From Akkermansia muciniphila (lineage in GTDB: Bacteria; Verrucomicrobiota; Verrucomicrobiia; Limisphaerales; SXTU01), in the NCBI GenBank assembly GCA_945872195.1, contig CAMBZO010000099.1:1-8283 (forward strand): a DNA stretch of 8,283 nucleotides. Direction: 5' to 3'. The notes below the pieces were generated by a model. It saw nothing but the letters and a program-made list of their open reading frames with translations, had not been told where the DNA came from and made no database searches. The translations under genes and the position numbers were made by a program. How positions within the stretch are numbered: position 1 is the first letter of the stretch; each line of letters starts with the position of its first letter. Shown piece by piece: positions 1 to 5,141 of this stretch.

Positions 1-1064
1 CCGAGCGCGTCAATGATGCGGCCCCAGTTCGGGTCGCCGCCGTGCCAACTCGTCTTCACCAGCGCGCTGTTCGCCACCGCGCGCGCGGCGGCATCGGCCT
101 CCTGAATCGTCTTCGCGCCCGCGACGCGCACGGTCACGACGCGATGCACGCCCTCGCCGTCACGCACGATCATCTTGGCAAGTTCGAGGCAGACGTGCTG
201 AAGAGCCGCTTGGAAAATTCTGACTTCTGACTTCTGACTTCTGACTTCTTCGTTCCCCGCCAACCCGTTTGCCAGCACCAACACCGTGTCGTTCGTGCTC
301 ATGTCGCCGTCCACCGTGATGCGGTTGAAGCTGTTCGCCACCGCTTCCTGAAGGCACGCGTGGAGCGCCTTTGCTTCGATGGCTGCGTCGGTCGTGATGA
401 AGCACAGCATGGTCGCGTGCAAGCCCTGCGGCAGCGCGGCGGGTCGTGCGCCGGTCGCGCTCATGCCGGGCTGAATCATCCCCGCACCCTTGCACATCCC
501 GCCGATGCGCACGGTCTTGCCTCCCAGCTTGAACTCGATGGCAATCTGCTTGGGCCGCGTGTCGCTGGTCATGATGGCCTCGACCGCTTCGTCCGCGCAC
601 ACCACCTCATTCCCCAGCAACTGAGCGGCGGCGAGGATTCCCTCGCGCACGTTCGCCATCGGCAGGGTCACGCCGATGCGCCCGGTGCTGCCGACGAGAA
701 TGTGTTCATCGGGAATGTGAAGCTGCTTCGCCACCAGCGCGGTCATCGCGCGCGCGTCCTTCATGCCCTGTTTGCCGGTGCAGGCGTTGGCGTTGCCAGA
801 GTTCACCACGATCGCCTGTGCGGTGCCGGCCTGCACGCGTTCGGCGCAGACCTTCACCGGAGCGGCACAAATCTGATTCGTCGTAAACATCCCCGCCACG
901 ATCGCAGGCACTTCGGACACGATGAGCGCGAGATCGCGCTTCTGTCCTTTGTTCGAGCCTTTGCCGGTGCCGAGACGTTTGATGTCGCAGAAAACCCCGC
1001 TGGCGAGGAACCCCTGCGGCGCGATCACGGAACCCGGCACGACTTTGAATTTCAGTTTGCTCAT
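1..1064 (-). CDS. argJ: Bifunctional ornithine acetyltransferase / N-acetylglutamate synthase, C-terminus cut by window edge
   Basis: ArgJ moves the acetyl group from N-acetylornithine to glutamate, giving ornithine and N-acetylglutamate in the cyclic arginine pathway; bifunctional forms also acetylate glutamate from acetyl-CoA. The ATG is at 1064, and 354 residues are visible without a stop, ending WGRIIDAL, close to the usual C-terminal region. Family landmarks are VVNSGNANACTG (87-97), GSTGRIG (125-131), KGAGMI (192-197), ATML with the expected nucleophile Thr218 at the self-cleavage point (217-220), NSFNRITVDGDMSTNDT (244-260) and KMIVRDGEG (297-305). Two oddities: about 15 extra residues lie between PGM and ATML, and residues 272-283 are encoded by a 7-bp tandem repeat. 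The gene lies 100 bp downstream of psd on the same strand, so co-transcription is possible. No Shine-Dalgarno sequence is seen. Identification is secure; whether it is mono- or bifunctional cannot be read from the sequence. Confidence 0.95.
   Translation of the reverse strand, partial: MSKLKFKVVPGSVIAPQGFLASGVFCDIKRLGTGKGSNKGQKRDLALIVSEVPAIVAGMFTTNQICAAPVKVCAERVQAGTAQAIVVNSGNANACTGKQGMKDARAMTALVAKQLHIPDEHILVGSTGRIGVTLPMANVREGILAAAQLLGNEVVCADEAVEAIMTSDTRPKQIAIEFKLGGKTVRIGGMCKGAGMIQPGMSATGARPAALPQGLHATMLCFITTDAAIEAKALHACLQEAVANSFNRITVDGDMSTNDTVLVLANGLAGNEEVRSQKSEVRIFQAALQHVCLELAKMIVRDGEGVHRVVTVRVAGAKTIQEADAAARAVANSALVKTSWHGGDPNWGRIIDAL
218..249. repeat. Heptanucleotide tandem repeat (TTCTGAC)x4 inside argJ
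   Basis: Four perfect copies of TTCTGAC lie at 218-245, followed by a partial TTCT at 246-249. On the argJ strand the unit reads GTCAGAA. It encodes the low-complexity segment EEVRSQKSEVRI at residues 272-283. This falls in what I recall as a variable loop between the LANG motif and the helix carrying KMIVRDGEG. Because 7 is not a multiple of 3, only copy numbers congruent to 1 modulo 3 keep the argJ frame. Confidence 0.97.
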
Positions 1065-1119
1065 GTTTTGGCGCGCGAACGGAAACAACTCGCCGCGCGG
1101 GTGTCAACAGCGGGTCTTG

Positions 1120-1158
1120 GTAGGGACGACCTGCTGGTCGTCCGCAGGTCGGCCCTAC
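1120..1158. repeat. REP-like imperfect palindrome between psd and argJ
   Basis: The arms are GTAGGG / CCCTAC (1120-1125 and 1153-1158), an A/G mismatch, then CGACCTGC / GCAGGTCG (1127-1134 and 1144-1151) around a 9-nt loop. A competing smaller hairpin uses ACGACC (1126-1131) and GGTCGT (1136-1141) with a TGCT loop. It begins 6 bp beyond the psd stop codon, so it could stop or attenuate transcription or protect the psd mRNA 3' end. It lacks a U-tract on either strand, so it is not a classical intrinsic terminator. The GTAG...CTAC ends resemble REP elements moved by REP-associated tyrosine transposases; the family assignment is inference. Confidence 0.6.
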
Positions 1159-1164
1159 GAAGTC

Positions 1165-2064
1165 TCACGCCGCCACGCCCAACCGGTCGCCCATACGCGC
1201 GTAGAGTTCGCGGCGCTCCGCCGTGTGCACCAGGAGGTCGGCATCCAGCTTCACCCGGCCCGGCTCGAAGAGCGTGATGGTGGAGGAGCCGCCGAACTTG
1301 AAGTAACCCTTCTCCGCGCCCTTCGCCACGCGCGTGTTCGGAGTGAAAGTGTATTCGAAGCTGCCCACGTTCGTCGCCCCGACCTCCAGCATCAGCACCG
1401 TGCCAAACTCCGGCGACTCGATGCGCGTGATGGCCCGCTTGTTCTCCGTGAAGATGCGGATGTTCCGCCGCAGCGCGATCGGGCTGACGGAGTAGAGCCA
1501 GCCGTTGAGCAGGCGAGGCTCCGTCGCGAGGCCGCCGACGGGAAAGTGGTAGCGATGATAGTCCACCGGGCAAAGGCGCGAGAGCACCATCGAGCCGCGC
1601 TGGAAACGCTCGGCCAACTCGCGGTCGCGGAGCAACTCGCCAAGGCTGAAGACCGCGCCCTTCACGAAGATGCCTTCCATGCGCGACACGTCCGCGAAGC
1701 CAAGATGCCGCCCGTCCGCCGGGAACACCGCCGTCCGCGCGTCGCCTGCGATGAGGCGCGCGCCGGGCTTGAGCTTGCGATAAAAGAACTCGTTGAAGGT
1801 GCGAAACGACTCTGGCGCATCGGCGAACTCGCCCGGGTCCACGCGGAAGTTCTGGATGAACGGCGCGACCTTGGCACGGCTCGCGGCGCGGTCCATGCGC
1901 CAGCCATACCAGCGCGAGAAAAACCCGCGCTTTGCCACCGCATGCAGCGCGAGCCGACCTGACAGCGAGCCGTATATCCACCGCAGGAAACCCTCGCCAT
2001 AAATCTGCTCCGCCTCCACGCGTTGCGTGTAGCGGTTGAAGTATTGGATGGCGTCGGGGTGCAT
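1165..2064 (-). CDS. psd: Phosphatidylserine decarboxylase proenzyme
   Basis: Psd decarboxylates phosphatidylserine to phosphatidylethanolamine at the inner membrane. The proenzyme cuts itself to make a pyruvoyl cofactor from the serine of the LGST-type motif. The product is 299 residues, a normal length. The expected motif is present as FGGSST, with cleavage predicted between Gly259 and Ser260. PADGR (Asp117) and DYHRYHFP (168-175, His170 and His173) are the other conserved active-site blocks, and FTENKR and VGATNVGS match family signatures. Length and order resemble the chlamydial Psd as I remember it, which supports a PVC origin. The start is the ATG at 2064, 18 bp after the gltX stop, so translation from a gltX-psd transcript is likely. 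No Shine-Dalgarno sequence is visible. The partner phosphatidylserine synthase gene is not in the window. Confidence 0.96.
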   Translation of the reverse strand: MHPDAIQYFNRYTQRVEAEQIYGEGFLRWIYGSLSGRLALHAVAKRGFFSRWYGWRMDRAASRAKVAPFIQNFRVDPGEFADAPESFRTFNEFFYRKLKPGARLIAGDARTAVFPADGRHLGFADVSRMEGIFVKGAVFSLGELLRDRELAERFQRGSMVLSRLCPVDYHRYHFPVGGLATEPRLLNGWLYSVSPIALRRNIRIFTENKRAITRIESPEFGTVLMLEVGATNVGSFEYTFTPNTRVAKGAEKGYFKFGGSSTITLFEPGRVKLDADLLVHTAERRELYARMGDRLGVAA

Positions 2065-2082
2065 GGACTTTGCAAGTGCGGC

Positions 2083-3420
2083 TCAGCTCGCCAGCGCTGC
2101 GTCCATGCGCGCGAGCACGCGGTCGCGACCGAGCACTTCGAGCAAGTGGTAGAGACTCGGGCCGCTGGGCTTGCCGGTGCAGGCGAAGCGCGCGGGATGC
2201 ACCAGCACGCCGTTCTTCACGCCGAGGGATTTCGCAGTCTCCTTCAATGCGGCTTCCAGATTCACGGCGGTGAAGTCCGCCAGCGCACCGCAGGCGTCAC
2301 GGAGCTTCTTCAGCCGCTCGCGGGCCTCGCTGGTCAGCGCGGCCTTCGCGTCCGCGTCGAGTTCCACCTTCTCCGTAAAGTAGAATCCGCCGTAGCCCAG
2401 CAGCTCGGTGAAGACGCGGAGCTTGCCCATGCACGTGTCCAACGCGGCCCGCACGTAGCTTGTGGAAAACTGGTTCGTGTCCACGCCGGCGCGGGCAAGG
2501 GTGTGGACGGCCAGTTCGTAAAAGCGGTCCGGCGACATCGCGCGGAGGTATTCGCCGTTCATCCACTTGAGCTTTTCGTGGTCGAAGCGCGCGTTGCTCC
2601 GGAGGATTTGCGGGAGGTCGAAGTTCGCGATGAGTTCCTGCACCGGGATGACTTCGCGCCCGTCCTTCGGCGACCAGCCTAGGAGGCAGAGGTAGTTCAG
2701 CACCGCCTCGGGCGCGTAGCCGTTCTCCATGTAGTAAGTCAGCGCAGCGCCGTCGTCGCGCTTGGACATCTTCGAGCCGTCGGCATTGAGGATCAGCGGG
2801 ATGTGCGCATACTTCGGTGGTTCCACGCCGAAGGCTTGAAAGAGCGCGACGTGCTTTGCCGTGTTGCTCAAGTGGTCCTCGCCTCGAATGACGTGCGTGA
2901 TGCCCATTTCCAAGTCATCCACGACGTTGACAAAGTGGAAAACCGGCGAGCCGTCCGAACGCATGATGACGAAGTCCGGCTCCTGCTCCTCGCGGTCGGT
3001 GAGCGCGCGTGTCACGTCGCCGACGACGAGGTCGCGGATGACCACCGGTTCGCGCGTCATCTTGAATCGCACCGCGCCCTCGCTCTCGTAGGCCAGCCCG
3101 CGCGAGAGCAAAGCCTCGACGCGACGCGTGTAGTTCTCCTTCCGCTGCGACTGAAAGTAAGGCCCACGGTCGCCCTTGCTCGGCCCGGTGGCGTCGGCGG
3201 TGAGCGGGCCTTCGTCCCAGTCCAACCCGAGCCAGCGCAGGCCGTCGAGGATGACGTTGACGGCCTCCTGCGAGTTGCGCGCGGCATCAGTGTCCTCGAC
3301 ACGCAGGAGGAACGTGCCGCCGGTGTGGCGGGCATAGAGCCAGTTGAACAGCGCCGTGCGCGCGCCGCCGATGTGCAGGTAGCCGGTGGGACTGGGGGCA
3401 AAGCGGACGCGGACGCTCAT
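2083..3420 (-). CDS. gltX: Glutamyl-tRNA synthetase (class I), short form
   Basis: GluRS charges tRNA-Glu with glutamate in the cytoplasm. The product is 445 residues, somewhat shorter than the roughly 465-500 usual for bacteria. The class I signatures are RFAPSPTGYLHIGGAR (6-21, HIGH-type HIGG at 16-19), VIRGEDHLSNT (178-187) and SKMSKR (216-221). The C-terminal anticodon-binding domain ends with FACTGKPSGPSLYHLLEVLG (412-431). The start is the ATG at 3420, because MSVRVRFAPSPTG is where the family begins; the frame is open 39 codons further upstream, but that part is low-complexity and unlike GluRS. The shortening falls near residues 108-125, where the cysteine-containing subdomain of the E. 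coli enzyme is missing. About 8-12 extra residues (near 73-85) precede the YFQSQR motif. It is the first gene of the minus-strand cluster, with psd following after 18 bp. Discriminating versus non-discriminating specificity cannot be told. Confidence 0.97.
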   Translation of the reverse strand: MSVRVRFAPSPTGYLHIGGARTALFNWLYARHTGGTFLLRVEDTDAARNSQEAVNVILDGLRWLGLDWDEGPLTADATGPSKGDRGPYFQSQRKENYTRRVEALLSRGLAYESEGAVRFKMTREPVVIRDLVVGDVTRALTDREEQEPDFVIMRSDGSPVFHFVNVVDDLEMGITHVIRGEDHLSNTAKHVALFQAFGVEPPKYAHIPLILNADGSKMSKRDDGAALTYYMENGYAPEAVLNYLCLLGWSPKDGREVIPVQELIANFDLPQILRSNARFDHEKLKWMNGEYLRAMSPDRFYELAVHTLARAGVDTNQFSTSYVRAALDTCMGKLRVFTELLGYGGFYFTEKVELDADAKAALTSEARERLKKLRDACGALADFTAVNLEAALKETAKSLGVKNGVLVHPARFACTGKPSGPSLYHLLEVLGRDRVLARMDAALAS

Positions 3421-3491
3421 GGAATTGGGAGTGTGGGTTCGGTTGTCGTCGCTCAAATCGTGCGCGCAGCATAGGACCGCGCACGAGGAGA

Positions 3492-3535
3492 GCGCAAGCG
3501 GAGCGCGGCGTTCACGCCGCAGCGGCGACTTGCGC
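3492..3535. repeat. Nested palindrome, REP-like
   Basis: The outer arms GCGCAAG (3492-3498) and CTTGCGC (3529-3535) are perfect complements. Inside them, GCGGCG (3505-3510) and CGCCGC (3515-3520) pair around the loop TTCA. The two stems are separated by an unpaired internal loop of 6 and 8 nt. The core is similar in style to enterobacterial REP hairpins, but membership of a genome-wide family is an inference. Confidence 0.5.
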
Positions 3536-3581
3536 AACAGGCGGGTTTAACCCTTGAAGCTATCTTTTCTGTCCATCCTCC

Positions 3582-3599
3582 TGCGGCGCGAACGTCGCA
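3582..3599. repeat. Small hairpin in the leader of the EIIA gene
   Basis: TGCGGCG (3582-3588) pairs with CGTCGCA (3593-3599), including one G-T position, around a CGAA tetraloop. CGAA fits the GNRA-like/CNNG style of compact loops only loosely. It lies about 85 bp upstream of the EIIA start codon and could be in its 5' untranslated region. No function is evident. Confidence 0.35.
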
Positions 3600-3684
3600 C
3601 TCCCGCCCAAATCGCGTCGCCAACCGAATTCGTTCTTGAATCACCCATCCCCTTGCGGCGAAATGGCGGGGCGGATTTTCTCGT

Positions 3685-4152
3685 ATGACGCTCGCTGACA
3701 TTCTTAGGAAAGAGCAAATCGTTGCCGACCTCCAGGCCAGCAACCGCTGGGAGGCCATTGACGAACTCCTCGACCTCCTCGTCCACTGCGGCAAGATCAA
3801 GCCCGAGAACCGCGAGGCCATCGCCGCCGTCGTGCGCAAGCGCGAGAACTCGATGAGCACCGGCATCGGCTTTGGCATCGGCATCCCGCACGCCAGCACC
3901 GACCTCATCCCGGAAGTCATCGGCGCGTTCGGACGCAGCCCCAAGGGCATCAACTTCGACGCGCTCGACAACCAACCCGTCAAGCTGGTCATGCTCTTCC
4001 TCGTGCCGCAGGGCCAGTTTCAGAAACACCTGCACACTCTCGCGAACATCGCCAAGATGCTTCACAGCAAAGATTTTCGCGCCGCCCTTGAGGCCGCTCC
4101 GGACGCCGACGCGATGTTCAAGACGATCACGGAGCAGGCACCGAAGAAGTAG
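3685..4152 (+). CDS. PTS EIIA domain protein (fructose/PtsN family)
   Basis: This is a single-domain cytoplasmic phosphocarrier of 155 residues, the size of E. coli PtsN (EIIA-Ntr). Family features are an opening helix (MTLADILRKEQIVADL), the GFGIGIPHA block with the expected phosphorylated His69, and a second conserved histidine at 115 in FQKHLHTLANIAKML. It would receive phosphate from HPr or NPr. No EIIB, EIIC, HPr or rpoN/hpf neighbours are visible, so a regulatory PtsN-like role is more likely than sugar transport; that is inference. The start is the ATG at 3685. The only purine-rich stretch upstream is a weak GGCGGGGCGG about 10 nt before it. Transcribed divergently from gltX and convergently with the M14 gene. 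I leave the symbol blank because fructose-type EIIA and PtsN cannot be separated here without a tree. Confidence 0.88.
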   Translation: MTLADILRKEQIVADLQASNRWEAIDELLDLLVHCGKIKPENREAIAAVVRKRENSMSTGIGFGIGIPHASTDLIPEVIGAFGRSPKGINFDALDNQPVKLVMLFLVPQGQFQKHLHTLANIAKMLHSKDFRAALEAAPDADAMFKTITEQAPKK

Positions 4153-4160
4153 CCCGTCCC

Positions 4161-4205
4161 GTAGGAGGCGACGCGAGCAGTGTCTGACTGAACACTGAGT
4201 GCTAC
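4161..4205. repeat. Imperfect palindrome between convergent genes; possible weak terminator
   Basis: CAGTGT (4178-4183) and ACACTG (4192-4197) form a 6-bp stem with an 8-nt loop. GTAG (4161-4164) and CTAC (4202-4205) bound the segment. It lies between the stops of two convergent genes, where a bidirectional terminator would be expected. No T-tract follows on either strand, so the terminator role is only a suggestion. The GTAG...CTAC boundary recalls the element at 1120-1158. Confidence 0.3.
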
Positions 4206-4215
4206 GCAGTTCAGT

Positions 4216-4977
4216 TCAATCCAGTCCCGCCCGCACCGCCGCCACCAGCGCGGCCACCCGCATCTTCAGCGGAAAATCCGACGGTGCCTCCAGCGTGTAG
4301 CTCAATCGCGTGCTTTTTTGCAGCAGCCAGAAAGCCTCCGGCCACTGCGGGCGCGACGCTGGATCGTGGCTGGGATGAATGATGCCGCCACGCGCCGCAC
4401 GGCCCTCGATCACGTCCGCCAAATCAATCGGACACTCTCGCGCCACGGCGTCCACCATGCACTGCGCCCGCGACGGTAGCGCGTCGGGGTTAAGCTCATA
4501 GAGGTAGAATCCATTCGCCTCCCAGTCCTCGTGCAGGCAGAACGCCAGGTCGAACTGAGGTAACCCCTTCAGCCACGCCACATGCGCCCGCACCTCCGCC
4601 GTTTCGAAATGCTTGTAGTCACGGTTCAAGTCCTTGCCGTCCGCGTTTTCGCGCCGGTTCAGCGGGAATCCCGTCGGGTTTAAGCACGCGCAGACGAAAA
4701 GATTCGCGTCCCTCGGCCACCGGTTCTCTTCCAGCAAGCGTCGTAGCGCGAGTGGCCCCGCCGGTTCGTCCCCGTGAATGCCCGCCGAGAGATACACGTT
4801 GCGACCGGCGCCCGGCGTGTGCCGCTGGAACGTGAGCAACTCCCCTCCCCCGCCGAACGGAAGCGCCACCACCTGCCAGCCATGCCGCCGCGCCGCGCGC
4901 ACGGACGCTGCACAGACGCGGTGAATGTCAACCCGTTCGCCGTGATAGCCACCGTTATTTTTGCCGAGTCGTTCCAT
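4216..4977 (-). CDS. M14-family zinc carboxypeptidase / amidase
   Basis: This is a 253-residue metallopeptidase-like protein with no clear signal peptide, so probably cytoplasmic. The zinc ligands expected for M14 are His68 and Glu71 in AGIHGDEPAG and His149 in CLHEDW. DLNRD (116-120) matches the substrate-binding Asn-Arg block, and Glu230 in YTLEAPSDFPL fits the catalytic glutamate. ACLNPTGFPLNRRENADGKD (97-116) is also typical. Candidates are an MpaA-like murein-peptide amidase, which trims the gamma-D-Glu-diaminopimelate bond during wall recycling, or another small M14/aspartoacylase-type hydrolase. The substrate is not shown by the sequence. I chose the ATG at 4977; the frame is open to 5214, but that stretch is Arg/Ala-rich, would overlap the start of the macroglobulin gene, and does not look like M14. 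The gene is convergent with the EIIA gene and divergent from the macroglobulin gene. No Shine-Dalgarno sequence is seen. Confidence 0.85.
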   Translation of the reverse strand: MERLGKNNGGYHGERVDIHRVCAASVRAARRHGWQVVALPFGGGGELLTFQRHTPGAGRNVYLSAGIHGDEPAGPLALRRLLEENRWPRDANLFVCACLNPTGFPLNRRENADGKDLNRDYKHFETAEVRAHVAWLKGLPQFDLAFCLHEDWEANGFYLYELNPDALPSRAQCMVDAVARECPIDLADVIEGRAARGGIIHPSHDPASRPQWPEAFWLLQKSTRLSYTLEAPSDFPLKMRVAALVAAVRAGLD

Positions 4978-5141
4978 GTTTGCGCTGCGCCATCGTAGCG
5001 CGCGACCAAAGCCCGAAAAGACTTCTCGCAGCGGGAACGGACGGACCGCACATGGCCAAGCAGATGTTGCCGTAGCACGAGCAGCGGCAGCCCATCTCAT
5101 TTCAGGAGTGTTTTCCGGGACGCGCCGTCTAACCTGCCGCC
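4978..5141. other. Divergent intergenic region between the M14 and macroglobulin genes
   Basis: This 164-bp spacer should carry promoters in both directions. A TAACCT (5130-5135) just before the macroglobulin ATG could act as a -10 for a nearly leaderless message, but no good -35 accompanies it, so I do not call it as a promoter. A GGAG lies more than 30 bp from the ATG, too far to serve as its ribosome binding site. A 46-codon Cys-rich minus-strand frame (4955-5095) covers part of the spacer and is treated as doubtful. Confidence 0.4.

Larger units (their letters stand above)
3421..3684. other. Divergent intergenic region between gltX and the EIIA gene
   Basis: This 264-bp spacer must hold the promoters for both flanking genes, but no convincing -35/-10 pair stands out on either strand. 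It contains three palindromic structures: a nested one at 3492-3535, GGGTTTAACCC at 3543-3553 and a 7-bp-stem hairpin at 3582-3599. No protein-coding gene or recognised RNA is visible. The part just ahead of the EIIA ATG (about 3560-3684) is less GC-rich than the genes. Confidence 0.5.

Noticed and set aside
218..249. CRISPR or phage-type direct repeats
   Set aside because: The units are 7 bp and contiguous, with no spacers. It is a simple tandem repeat within a coding region.
360..1962. Long plus-strand open frames opposite argJ and psd
   Set aside because: The minus strand gives full ArgJ and Psd family matches. The plus frames are His/Arg-rich, without motifs.
2023..3474. Plus-strand open frames of about 220 codons opposite gltX
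   Set aside because: They are antisense shadows of a well-conserved GluRS.
3421..3537. Extended N-terminus for gltX from an upstream ATG at 3537
   Set aside because: The extra 39 residues cover the palindromic spacer and are unlike GluRS, whose family start matches the ATG at 3420.
5107..5135. Promoter with TAACCT as -10 for the macroglobulin gene
   Set aside because: No acceptable -35 hexamer at 16-18 bp spacing, and the -10 is a partial match in GC-rich sequence.
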